This document shows, piece by piece, positions 23,839 to 34,134 of a DNA stretch of 64,000 bases. A model generated the notes under the pieces. The model was not told where the DNA came from. It saw only the letters and a list, made by a program, of their open reading frames with translations, and ran no database searches. The translations under genes and the position numbers were made by a program. The number at the start of each line of letters is the position of its first letter. The stretch's first letter is position 1. This stretch comes from Pseudopyrenochaeta lycopersici (taxonomy: Eukaryota > Ascomycota > Dothideomycetes > Pleosporales > Pseudopyrenochaetaceae), in NCBI GenBank assembly GCA_003313425.1, contig NHZP01000022.1:248001-312000 (forward strand), written 5' to 3'.

Positions 23839-24957
23839 GCTAGGTCGATCCTGGGAATTAAGAGGCTGAATTGCCCCAGACGCACCACAATCAAACTCCA
23901 TGCACTATGGGGCGCTAAATATAGGGCCGATTTTAGTAATAATTTATAGCCTAACACTAAACTGTTTCTAAGACGCTAACAATAATAGTAGTCAGGCAAA
24001 ACTTAAATTTACTACTTGTTCACTAATCACCTTACCTATAAGATTTAACATCACAGCTATTTATTCTACACCTTAATAAGGTAATAAGAGGAAGATAAAG
24101 AAGTAATCTAGATAGGGGTTATATAACGTAAGAGTACTTAGGTTTATTAAATTTAAAATAAAGTGTCTTGTATTATACTGTCCTAGTAGCCTACAATTTT
24201 GGTAGGTATCCAAAGGAGAATCTAACACGCCCTGGCCGCTTATTTGGTCATACCGTAAAAACTTGTCTCCTTTGGCAACCGCTAGCCCCACTTGCAGTAG
24301 AGCAGGGATAAGCGTGCAAATGATGACCCCTGAGTTTCCGCACAACCAACCGCTTGCAACATTACACCATGACATGCCCCATTAAACTAAGCAATCTTAC
24401 TGGATAAATTCAATCTAAAGTTATCTTAGTGTGGCTGGTCCCTACTAGCGGTTGTCGAAGAGGACGAGTTTTCACAGGTAGAAGGGGCGTCCTTGCGTGG
24501 TGATCACGGACGGCACTTGCCCTTGCCACGTTCCACGGCTTTTCAATGTAGTTATTTCCTGAAGTTGGACCTGTCAGCTGCCAGCCTATCTATGCAATTT
24601 CAGGTTTTTGGAGTCTTGAGACTGGGCGTCTACGAGTGCTTACTTCACGCAAGAACAATACCACTACCTTAGAGGAGAAGAAAAGCCCTGTATCTGGCCA
24701 CCAAGTCTGTTCCTGCTTAGTCTCTCCTATCGTGTCTGTGATGGCCGCCATTATATGCTAATTCACATCATCATCGCAAACCACACCAGGACGAAGCGCC
24801 CATTGAAGAAGAACACTGAAACCGCCGAGGGTGCAACGTGCAACGCCAGACACCACATTAAAGACTCTCTAAGTCAAGAGCAGCCTCGAGCCACCAAGTC
24901 GTCCAGTCCAGCGCACTTTGTCGAAGCGCAAAGCAGTACGAAATCGCCGCGGACAGG
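23839..24957. other. Rest of the ABC / regulator intergenic region, AT-rich in part
   Basis: 23930-24200 is AT-rich with RIP-like TA dinucleotides. 24017-24227 begins TGTTCACTAATC and ends GAATCTAACA (TG...CA, 211 bp), like a degraded Copia LTR, but its flanks (CTACT / CGCCC) are not a target duplication. A 10-bp inverted repeat CCAAAGGAGA (24210) / TCTCCTTTGG (24266) spans its right edge. 24420-24957 is ordinary promoter-like sequence. Confidence 0.4.
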
Positions 24958-27455
24958 ATGTCTTGTGTTACCTGCCGCAGTCGCAAGTTGAGATGTGATC
25001 GACAAAGGCCCCTTTGTGCAGCATGTGGGAAGTCGGATCGAGAATGCACATACTTAGAACGTCGGACAGTAGTACGACGTAGACCAAAAACGCTGGAGGC
25101 AAGACTAGGTACGGGCCTACTATCATCCAGTGCGCGCTCCATTCGTTGTTGATTTGATTCTCGCAGCTCTGTTGGAGGCTCGGCTTGGCATTGGGATTGA
25201 TACGATATCTGCATCGAGCGAATCGGCAGCAACCGCCAACGGAACGGAGGATACGATTCAAGAAACTGACAGTGATGGGAAGTCCTCAGTCAAGGCCAGT
25301 GACCTCTCCTTGAACGGTGGAGATGATCGTTTAAGCTCAACCACTAGCCAGAATCGGGATTGCAGTCCACCGATAGACGAAGACTCCACATCGCAAGAGA
25401 TAATCTACTCAAGAGTTGAAGAGATGCTTCCCCCGGCAGAAGTTCAGCAAGAATTGTAGGTCCGACTGCAGCCCAAATTTATACCACAATAATTAAAGCC
25501 AGATTCAGACTTCAGATATACTTTGATCAAATCCATAATTGTATCCCCATCATACACAAACAAAGGTTCTACACTACATTGAAACTTGGACCTGATCTCG
25601 GACCTCCACTATGCCTCCAATATTCCATGTGGTGTTTGTCATCGTTAGTGACGCCCAAGTACACAAGGTTGTGTGAGATATTTTATCAAACGGCGCGGAG
25701 ATATGCTGAGATATCGGAGGCAAAGGTAAGCTTTTCTTCATCGCTCACAAATCACAGCTCATAAGAATGAAGGGAATCGATGAAGCGTTCACCATTTACC
25801 ATGCACAGTGCTGGCATCTTGTTGCAACTTTCGAGGCCCAGCGAATGTATATTACAAGATCATGGATGAGCGCTGGGAAATGTGTACGTCTCGTTCAAAT
25901 GATGGGCTTGCATCGAATTGATAAGCACGGCTCCTACATAGGAATAATTCCGGAGGCAAAAAGCTTCATCGAGCTGGAAGAGCGACGTCGGACTTTCTGG
26001 GCCGCATATCTCAGCGATCGCTTCGCCAGCAAATGCAGCGGATGGCCGATGGCTATCAATGAGCGTGAAGTATGGATGTGTGTCTATTATTTGAACCAAG
26101 CTAACGTATTAGATATACACAAACCTCCCTTCCTCTGAATATGCCTTCGAGAATGGCGAAGAAGAGACGAGCATTTCTCTCACAGATGCTTTGGCCGATG
26201 AAGGAGCTGCAAACCTGTCGTCACCATACGCAGCAGTCATTCTGGCCACGACTCTGTTGGGTCACGTTTCAATGCACATCTACAATAGCAAAAAGCCAAA
26301 TGCTTCCGAGACGCCAGGCCACTGTGAGTTCTGGGCCAAACACCGAGAGCTAGATACGAGCATATTTAATATGTTCATACATCTGCCGGACCAATTCAGG
26401 GTGCCAGCAGGGGCTGGTGATACAAATGTTGTCTTCCTGAACATGACATTGCAGACAGCAGCAATTTGTCTACACCAAGCAGCCATGAAGACCGCTCTGA
26501 AATACCATAAAGACAACGGTTTCATAGTCCAAAGCATGAACCGATGCATTACTGCAGCGGACGCAATCACTATGGCAACACGACGCATCAACCGCAATGA
26601 TCTCTCCAGGGTAAGTATCAGTACTCAAAGAGCTAGAGCTAAGCTGAAGAACCGTAGGTTAACTTATGGTCCGGATTCTGTTTGTTTATGGCCGGCGTCG
26701 TGTACTGTTACGACTTGAGACTCAGCCGCCCACCAAATATGCAAAGTCAGCCCAGTCTTGGGTTCTTGCAGCAAGTCTTGGAGGAACTAGGAAGATTTCA
26801 CTCTGTCGCTCAGCATTTCAAAACTCGGCTGCAAGTTGAAATCGGTGTCCTGCGAGGTGATAGGCAACATGGTGCTGGTGGAGGCGGTTGGAAGCAGCCA
26901 AACTCTCTACGTCCCAACGATACAAACTCTCAACCGCGCAGTAGTAAAGAACGAGCTACATCGATGGCAGAGTGCCATCTCTTGAAGGTTCTTGGTGGCC
27001 TCCTACAAGATGATACAGACGATATTTGGGTTGTGCAAGAAGAGAACATAGATAGATTTCCGCATACCAACGAGCATGTCCTGGACACCACACTGCAACG
27101 CCAGAGATTAAATTCTTGGGCCCACAGCTCGCTACGGAAGGAGCAGAACCGCGGATTGCACACAGCGAAAGTCCTGCCGACCCAGCGAGACATGACTTCT
27201 GTCAATGATTACGATCCACAAAACATCACAAACAACTTCACGGCCACAATGGAATTTGAGTCTTGGCAGGGACCGACAACGGGTGCTGACTGGCAATGGA
27301 ATTCCCCTGCATCTTCGACCCAGGATAATCGGTTAGATGGACGGTACGAAGCGCCAGCGCATGATTTGTTCGATCCGAGATTTGACAATAACAATGGCAT
27401 ACCCCAGAAGTTGACTGTCCGCGGTGTATTAAACGGATGGCGCCGATTCGCATAA
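24958..27455 (+). CDS. Zn2Cys6 fungal-specific transcription factor
   Basis: Six exons: 24958-25108, 25167-25455, 25509-25725, 25773-26069, 26113-26610, 26658-27455; introns of 58, 53, 47, 43 and 47 bp; 749 residues. Starts directly with the binuclear cluster CVTCRSRKLRCDRQRPLCAA...C (C-x2-C-x6-C-x6-C-x2-C-x6-C), a basic linker (RRTVVRRRPKTLEARL), then the fungal_trans middle-homology region: IYFDQIHNCIPIIHKQRFY, ITRSWMSAGKCVRLVQMMGL, ERRRTFWAAYLSDRFAS. Intron 3 uses an AAG acceptor; this choice joins SEAK to GIDEAF in the pattern expected for the family, whereas the nearer CAG would give a 32 bp intron. Intron 2 could use a second CAG 5 bp downstream only with a frame change. Nuclear regulator; target likely includes the divergent ABC transporter (inference). 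Not visibly RIP-damaged although it borders the AT-rich block. Confidence 0.9.
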
Positions 27456-27840
27456 TCCATCCAAATATGGCTTTGGATGGCTGAATCCAGATGCATAGTA
27501 GATTTGGCGATCTATCTAAATGTGGTAGTGTAGCTTCAGCTATCACCTCCTATTTCCTTAGTTAGCGAGCTCCTAATTATAATAAAGCTTTATAATATCC
27601 TCCTCTCAACTTAATATTTAGCGTCCTTTTAGACTTTAGCAAGATAACTTTAAGCCTTAAGAATCCTATTGTTATCTAGATATAAAGGTAGCACGTGCTA
27701 GATACTACGCTAGATATATATTATTATCGCTATTACTAGAAGTACTATTACTTTTAGATATTAGTAAACCCTCTATAATTATCTTAAATATAGCTTTAAT
27801 ATTATTAGAGGTATTAACTCATACTACTATTCTAAGTTAC
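27456..27840. other. Left edge of the AT-rich, RIP-mutated block
   Basis: Composition switches near 27,540 to TA-rich sequence with stop codons in all frames and very few CpA/TpG. No recognisable element. Confidence 0.6.
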
Positions 27841-28290
27841 TAGGGTAGCAAATAGGTATAGGTTGGGTTTGGGTTGGGTTTGATTACATAAGACCCGTAC
27901 CCAACCTAGCTCTATACCTATTTTTATACGCTAGTAATAGGTATAGGTTAGGGTTAGGGTTATTAGTCTAGGGTTACCTCTAGGTCCAACTAATCACGTT
28001 TTTTATATTAGGTCTAATACTAACTAACATATATCTAAAATAGTTAGTTATATTACTAAGTATAGTAAATTATTATTATTATTACTAAGCAACTATAGTA
28101 GGTACCTCTAACTAAACCTAAACTTATATTATTAAAACCTTAGCCTTAGCCTAACTTAGAGTCCGTGCGACCTAACTAAAACCTATACTCTTAGTCCGTG
28201 CGACCTAACTCTAACCCTAACCTACTTATCTATAACTCTATACCCAGCCTATACGTATAATAAGGTACCCCTAGCCTATTTGCTACTCTA
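27841..28290. mobile_element. TIR element (MITE-like) with telomere-like motifs
   Basis: Left end TAGGGTAGCAAATAGG (27841-27856) and right end CCTATTTGCTACTCTA (28275-28290) are inverted repeats with one mismatch. A second pair, TATAGGTTGGGT and ACCCAGCCTATA (28242-28253), extends the right arm after a 21 bp insertion. A TA dinucleotide borders both ends, consistent with a TA target duplication. Internal features: GGGTTTGGGTTGGGTTTG, TTAGGGTTAGGG-like runs near 27953, CTAACCCTAACC near 28210, and a direct repeat AGTCCGTGCGACCTAACT (28150 and 28192). No ORF, so non-autonomous. Confidence 0.6.
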
Positions 28291-28960
28291 CCTGCGTTTA
28301 TAGATATAGTGTGCCGATGCACTTGGTGACGTAGTTACCAAGGGCATCTCGGCTAGTTACTGTAGATGCAGCAGTTCAGATGCAGCAGCTCAGGCCACAG
28401 CAGCTCGGACTACAGCAGCTTAGACTCAGAGGCAATTAAGCGAGATTAGCAGAAAAATAAGGATATAAGGAGGCAGGCAGGCGGAGGAGGGATTCAAGAA
28501 GAAGGGGACAACTAAATTACAAGGGAGAGACAGGTAATAGCACGTAAGAGAGGGATTGAAAGGGAGACAGGTAATAGCACGTAAGAGAAGGAATCCAGAC
28601 AGCTAGCCTGACAGACAGTTACAGTTACCCACCCATCCTTGTTTATCCTTGTTTACCTACCTCCTACCTCTCTCATCTCATCCTCTATGGGATGACTACC
28701 TAGCTGTGTTCAGTGTGCTCAAGGCTACTATCGACAGGGAGAAGCTTACTGAGGCCTCTGTTCCTGCACAATAAGAGAGAATAATATTTATTATTTTTAC
28801 TCTATATAGTTGTCAGGCTACAAGGCGGAGAGCTAAGGTAGCCGCTGGCTGGTCACCAGTACGACGTTAAGTACTATTCTGTTCAGCATAATCTGCAGAT
28901 AGCAGATCATTGTTACCTTTTTGGGTTGTTTGGCGCAGTGGGAGCAGACCTGTGTCCTGA
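28291..28960. repeat. LTR-like, lightly mutated segment with short tandem repeats
   Basis: Less AT-rich than its surroundings. Holds several CAGCAGCTC/CAGCAGTTC repeats (28366-28430) and two copies of GAGACAGGTAATAGCACGTA with a shared tail (28527 and 28564). Near the right end, TTTGGCGCAGTGGGAGCAG resembles the start of a fungal LTR-element leader. No second copy or target duplication found, so identity as an LTR is uncertain. Confidence 0.35.
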
Positions 28961-29640
28961 CAATAGTTAGTATAAGTTTTAAGTAAGTCTTTTATAGTGC
29001 ACGCTAGCTCTTAAAAAGGCATAGCGTAGTAATACTGTAATACTAAGATTTAGATTTATAATACTTTGTTATAATAAAGCTTAAGAAACTAGCTTTATAG
29101 AAAGAGTTATAAGAGCTAGGTAGAGAGTACTAGCCTCTCTTCTTTTAATTTTAGCTTAGTCTTTTAGTCTTTATAGATATCTTACCTAGTTACTCTTCTT
29201 AGAGCTCTATCTTCTTAAGATACTGTTTTCTTAATACTTTAGAAGCCTTAGACTATTTACTAAGCTTAAAAGCTACTTACTAAAGTAGGTAAGCTATTAG
29301 CTAGTACGCGCTTAGTACTATAGAAAGTAAGTAGAGCTATTATAAGTAGAATACTTATACTACTAAGCTTAAGGCTAGTAATAAGAGACTATAATACTAG
29401 CTAGATTAAGCTAGGCTTATATTAACTACAACGTAAATTATAATTAACTATAATAAGAGCTTTATAGACGTTAATACTATAGCTGATATATAAGAGAGAG
29501 ATATAGAGAAATAATAAGAAATCTTAGCTAGAGCTAGAGCTATTACAGCTAAAAAGGCTGCAGCTAATGTAGCTCTTAAGACTATAAGTCTATGTGTACT
29601 AAGTTTTAAATTTAAACCTCGTTGTTAAGATAGCTCGAAT
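28961..29640 (+). mobile_element. Fot1/pogo-like DNA transposon remnant, RIP-mutated
   Basis: AT-rich with stops throughout. The last ~130 bp read ARARAITAKKAAANVALKT then FKFKPRC in one plus-strand frame, the Ala/Lys-rich C-terminal style of fungal Fot1/pogo transposases. The segment 28995-29073 recurs, diverged, at 39608-39690. Only a degenerate 3' part is recognisable. Confidence 0.45.
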
Positions 29641-29903
29641 CTTTTTGAGGGGTGACAATTTTGGTGGGGTGGCCCAACGCAGATGTGGCCCATCGCCACC
29701 GTGGCGCCGAGCTTAACCTTAACCTTCGATCTGATTAGTGAGCCGAAGTGGGGCATGAGTAATCTTGTAGCATGATAAGTAATCTCGTAGAGCTCTGCTC
29801 TGCATATAATCCAGCTTCGTCACCTGGTCTTAGAAGCCAAACTAACTTTGACTAGCATTAAAACTCTGCTTACTGAAACGCAAGCGCACTTTCGTAATAC
29901 ATC

Positions 29904-30414
29904 ATGGCTGATACACGCAAGCATGTCCTGATCGCAGGCCTTGGCCGCTTTGTCTCTGCAGATTATGAGGTGGGAAGCAAACTTGGGCTACAGAAGACCA
30001 ACAAGCAAATAGTGCTCGATGTAAGATTGCCTCGAGTTTGAGCCCCCCTAGAAGTCTGATGGTTTCAAAGGATATCGAAAAAGCTAGAGCGGCGGGCTAT
30101 GAATGCTCTAGCTTGGACGTAAACCCAGATCAGCCAGAAGAGTCAATTCGGCAAATTAAAGAGATATTGCAGAACAAACATTGTGATCTCTTTGTCATAG
30201 GCTTTGGCCTCAGAAGCAATCCGGTATGTTGAATTTCATAAGCAAATGCGCCTTGCCAAATTGTGAGCCTACGCCCTAACGACTCTGCAAGACACTCACC
30301 CCGTTGTTCGAAGAAGTAGTAAACGCATGTGTCGAGCTGTCGCCAAAAACCAAGTTTGGCTTCGCACCTGCACCGAACGAAATGTATCAGACGATCTTGA
30401 GGGTATTACCATAG
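29904..30414 (+). CDS. Conserved-looking small protein, Rossmann-like, intact on an island in the AT-rich block
   Basis: Three exons: 29904-30020, 30071-30223, 30292-30414; introns of 50 and 68 bp (second with a CCCTAAC branch; both acceptors AAG); 130 residues, no stop or frameshift. Starts MADTRKHVLIAGLGRF, a beta strand plus Gly-rich turn. The middle is IEKARAAGYECSSLDVNPDQ, then CDLFVIGFGLRSNP, and it ends TPLFEEVVNACVELSPKTKF with FAPAPNEMYQTILRVLP. The alternating strand/helix pattern and the G-x-G-x-R-x-N-P turn recall a family of ~130-residue fungal proteins of unknown function. Lies between the Fot1-like and Copia-like remnants, yet shows no C-to-T damage. Function unknown. Confidence 0.7.
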
Positions 30415-31130
30415 AAACAATTCGGACAGACCAGAAAGCATACCGGCTTAATAAAAGATACATATGTGTATAGTTGCTCAAGCCAAGCAGTGGGACGGCG
30501 GGCGCGATGAAAGCTGACGCAATTTGAGGTACATCGAACATCACTTGTGTAGCCATACAGAGCACGAGAACAAACTTCATACATAGGACATGACAAATGC
30601 GCATGTGTTGCTCCCCACAGGCGTGAACAAGGTAGTGATTGTATACCAAGTTACCATCGCAGGTTCTTGTCTCTTCTAGATACAGTGAGACACCGTCACC
30701 ATGGAATGCACGAGAACCATGGTCACTTATCTTCAAGACCTGTTGAATTAAGATGAAGTACAGAAAAAGAGGCGTGATGAGCTATTGCAAAAGATCGCTG
30801 GCCTCGAGAAGGGTAAGAGGGTTCTTGTGTAATGGGCAGCGTTTTCCCTCCCGAGCTTCGTCTTTTCTGCTCTGAATTGATTTTGACTTACTGGATTCAA
30901 TGCCACCACATTTAATCAACCCGACATTAGCGGTCGACTTGAAACATCATCTGTGTTGATGCTCTTAGCGGTCTTGTTAGTCTAACCGGTTAGACCAGAC
31001 TAGACCAAACCAGACCATTCCGACTACTAAGCCTGTTGTAGACCTTCGGGTGTCTGGGCACCCAGCCCAGTCTGTATTAACATAAGCATGCAGTTCTCAG
31101 TCTGGACAGTCCCTCTTGGAATAAAGGCCA
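30415..31130. other. Island sequence downstream of the small gene
   Basis: Near-normal composition. Contains the gene fragment at 30701 and a 16-bp perfect palindrome GTCTAACCGGTTAGAC at 30980-30995, followed by TAGACC-type short repeats. A minus-strand ORF at 30296-30736 overlaps the small gene antisense and is not credible. Confidence 0.4.
30701..30832 (+). pseudogene. C-terminal fragment of an unknown gene with a C-to-T stop
   Basis: One frame reads MVTYLQDLLN, TAA (30749-30751), then DEVQKKRRDELLQKIAGLEK and GKRVLV to a natural-looking TAA at 30830-30832. The internal TAA is one C-to-T change from CAA. The strongly helical, charged tail looks coding. The 5' part of the gene was not found nearby. 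Confidence 0.35.
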
Positions 31131-32252
31131 AATTGGGCGTGTATTTTAGGTAAGGATAGATATTATTAAACTACTTTTATATGCTCTTTAGTTAGGTCTG
31201 CACAGAACCTAGAAATAACTCCTACTACTTTAGTAATATCTAGATAGGTAACTACTATTATATAATTAAGGGCTCTAACTTTAGATTAATATTATTACTA
31301 AAATTTAAAAGGCTAAAGTTAACTATTATTTTTTAGATAATTTTAGATTTATTCTTATAGGTGTCTTTTATAAATAGATACCTTATAGTCTATATTATTT
31401 AAGCATCTATTAGATATATAATTCTTAATATAGATAGACGCTGCTATTTAGTTTTTAATATATATATATATTCTTAAGTAATAGACGTAAAGACTAAGAT
31501 CTATTATATTAAAACGTAAAGCTAAATATTTCTTTATAGCTATAATTTAATCCTTATTTATACTAAAGATATTAATATTATTAATATAAACTTCTATAAT
31601 AAAGTTCCTACTATTTTAAATAAATATAAATAAATTAAAGTTTAAGACTCTCTAACTATTCTCTTTAAAGAAAGTCTTAAGTTTAAAGTACTACTATTAT
31701 AGTGCCTACTTTAGTCTATATAAAGATTTATATAATTTAAAAATATAATTACTTACTTTAAGATAGCCTTCTAGGAGTTTAATAAAGATTTCCTCTTTAA
31801 AGTTACTATTAAGAAATACTATCGTAATATCTATTTAGTAGTACTTCTAGCTATAGTAAGCTTAAAGTATAAAGAGTATTTAGTAAGATACTAACTTAAT
31901 AATAGAGGTATATATTTTATTAAAATTAAGGCTATATATTTATAAGAAGCCTTATATAATAAATCTTACTTTATATTAAGTAACTTCTCTATCTAAGCTA
32001 AGTTTCTACTTAAAAACTTACTAACTAGTAAGTACTTTACAGTTTATTAGTTAATCTACTTTTTCTTATATCTTATTTTCTAGTAAGCTATTATACTTTT
32101 CTTATATAGCTTACTCTTACTAATTCTATTTAGTAGAGGCTAAGGTAGTCTTCTTATTATGTAGTTTAGGACTAAGTAAGTTAGCTAAGACTAATACTAT
32201 ATAGATAGTTAGCCTACTAGCAGCTAGCTTCCTCTACAGTAATCTTCCTCTT
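31131..32252 (-). mobile_element. Copia-like retrotransposon pol remnant, RIP-mutated
   Basis: Read on the minus strand, tryptophan/glutamine positions have become stops but the reverse-transcriptase backbone remains: ITIVFLNSNFKEEIFIKLLE, LYKSLYRLKQ, FIIEVYINNINIF (the YVDD box as YINN), IIDLSLYVYYLRI. This is the order of Ty1/Copia RT. It is cut at 32252 by the Gypsy insertion; a similar minus-strand reading resumes right of the Gypsy at 39218-39380. Confidence 0.65.
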
Positions 32253-32257
32253 ATTAG

Positions 32258-32507
32258 TGTTATGGGCGAAGAGGCCTAACTAACGAGTGTGCATTTGTCC
32301 TATACTACAGAAGGAGAAAGATAGAGAAGAGGTTACAGGTATCCTTAGAGGATATATATATATGTTCGCACGAGTAAAGAGGAACGTGCTCCTCTAGCTA
32401 CTAACTTATACGAGCTAATAAGAAAAGGGGGCAGAGGAGATTAAGGGGTTCTTTCCCCGTGCGATAGTAGCGAAGCCTCTCCTGCTTAAAGGGCGCAGCC
32501 TATTACA
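32258..32507 (-). repeat. Gypsy 3' LTR (left copy)
   Basis: 250 bp, TG...CA ends on the plus strand (TGTTATGGGCG ... CCTATTACA). Differs from the right copy at four positions by my alignment, all G-to-A or C-to-T. Confidence 0.95.
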
Positions 32508-32510
32508 ATA

Positions 32511-32524
32511 CCCTCCTCCTCCTT
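32511..32524 (-). other. Polypurine tract of the Gypsy element
   Basis: Minus strand AAGGAGGAGGAGGG, 3 bp from the LTR boundary; the usual plus-strand DNA primer site, which fixes the element's orientation. Confidence 0.8.
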
Positions 32525-32727
32525 AAATAACTATGTTACTTCTTCGTACGTAGTTTAACCTTAACCTTATACTTATGTAGGTAGCGTTATGTTATTATGC
32601 TGCAAAAGTAGAGATATTACGTGTACTTTTTCTTGTCTGTTTGCAAGCAATTTTCCTCCTTTACCTGTTATTATTACCTAATAACGTAAAGTAGAGGAGA
32701 GGTTAGTTATTTGCTCGCTCGTGCGCA

Positions 32728-32735
32728 TATAAAGA
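32728..32735 (+). promoter_or_regulatory. TATA-box-like element for the antisense ORF
   Basis: CATATAAAGAG about 90 bp before the ATG at 32819, followed by a C/T-rich stretch (CTTTTCCTCTAACTCTTTC) typical of fungal transcription starts. Confidence 0.45.
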
Positions 32736-32818
32736 GCTTTTCCTCTAACTCTTTCTTCCTCTTTTACTGCTTAACTTTAACTTACTTACGTACGACTCGT
32801 CTTCCTATTATTGCTAAC

Positions 32819-34129
32819 ATGCCTCCTAAAGCAGCTCCCTCAGCTAGTTAGCCTAATCGCGGTGTGTAGGGTCCTAGTAGTTATGGCGGTAGTGTAAACT
32901 ATCTTACTTATATAACTGCTAGCAACATTATGTCTACGCACGCGGCTGCTAGGGCTGACATTACTTAGGTTACTTACGCTTAGCTTACTCGAACCGCTCC
33001 TAACTAAACTTAACCTGCTAGTATTGTTATTCCTGCTGCTTAGGGTAATACATCTCTTCTCCCTGCTAACTACGTAATCTAGTATATCCTAGATACTCTA
33101 GTTACAGACAAGTTTTACTGTCTCTTTACAACTGCTTCTGTACGTCTTATTCCTCTTTTCTTTTCTATGTCTAACGTTATTTAGCCTAAGCTAGTTCGCA
33201 TTACTAAATTCTTCCTTTGTCCTGTTAATTAATCCCTGTATAATGCTTAGTGGGGCTATAGTCTTAATAATTTCTCTCCTGTTATCGCTTGTTATACGAT
33301 TAACGCTTAGTAACTCCTCTCTAGTTGTTAATCCTACCTTAAAGCCTACCTTATCTATAGCTGCGGTTCCCTTAACGCTAACTTCTGTTCTAACAACTAT
33401 GCTAAGGCTATACGAGAGCGTTATACGTTCACAGCCTTTACTAGGTGTGTCTCTATTACTAGCGAGTAGAGCAGGGCTTACTTTAATTACGTGTAGCAGG
33501 ATTATAGTACGTCTTATACAGCTAGGCGTACTCTACCTCTCTTACCTTCTAACGGAGTCTCTGTTCCTTAGCGTGGTCGAGGTTAGAGTTAAGTCCTTGC
33601 TGAGCCTAAGGAGGATAAACGTTTCTCAGACATCTTAGGTTAGAGGGCCTCGTACAGGGTTAGTTAGCTTATGCTAGCTTATTTCTCTAACCTTTTAGTA
33701 GTTTCCTAGATGGTAGCCGTACGGGCTATATATAAGTCCTCTATTTCTTATAAGCTTCTGTAGTAATAAGATTCTCTTCTAGCTCCTAAGTTAGGTTATA
33801 GTACCTCTCCTATTTTATATAGAACTCGTTATATTAATTTCGTAAGCGCTTATCTTAGATATTCTTAATTACCTATTTAAGGTAGTCTTCCTGTAAGTCG
33901 TCGTCTCGTACAATAACAGCAGTAGGGTTTAAGTCGTTAGTTTGTTATAATAGGAAGGGGTCTTTAGCAGCTAGTCTTAGCTTCTCTACATAGTATAATT
34001 TAGTTCTCTATAGTATATAAAGCTTAACCTAATAGGGGTCTCGTACGCAGGCGACTTAGTACTTCTTACTTTTCTAGTTAAGTTTCTTGCTTCTGCGTGT
34101 AGTTCGTACGTGCCTAAGGTCTAACTATA
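32819..34129 (+). pseudogene. Additional ORF antisense to gag-pol, RIP-nonsense-mutated
   Basis: From ATG 32819 one plus-strand frame keeps coding character for about 437 codons. Every in-frame stop I read is TAA or TAG, none TGA, as expected if Gln codons CAA/CAG were converted by C-to-T changes. Recognisable stretches include SSYGGSVNYLTYITASNIMS, NANFCSNNYAKAIRERYTFT and FVSAYLRYS. The N-terminus is Pro/Ala/Ser/Gln-rich and the later half Gln-rich. It lies between integrase and the 3' LTR, on the strand opposite to gag-pol, with its own TATA-like box. I recognise no domain. The end is unclear because the solo-LTR-like insertion follows at 34135. Could be a captured host gene or an element-specific accessory gene. 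Confidence 0.6.
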
Positions 34130-34134
34130 CCTAG

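Noticed and set aside
24017..24227. Confident call of a Copia solo LTR
   Set aside because: TG...CA ends present, but flanking 5-mers CTACT and CGCCC are not duplicates; kept only as a weak observation.
27950..28215. TTAGGG-like motifs as a chromosome end
   Set aside because: Only two or three units, in both orientations, inside a TIR-bounded element with genes on both sides.
30296..30736. 146-codon minus-strand ORF
   Set aside because: Antisense over the last exon of the small island gene, whose splice sites and frame are convincing; the antisense product has no coding character.
33243..33638. 131-codon plus-strand ORF in the Gypsy
   Set aside because: A different frame of the antisense ORF region; the Leu/Ser-rich translation arises from the TA-rich sequence, while frame 32819 carries the coding signal.
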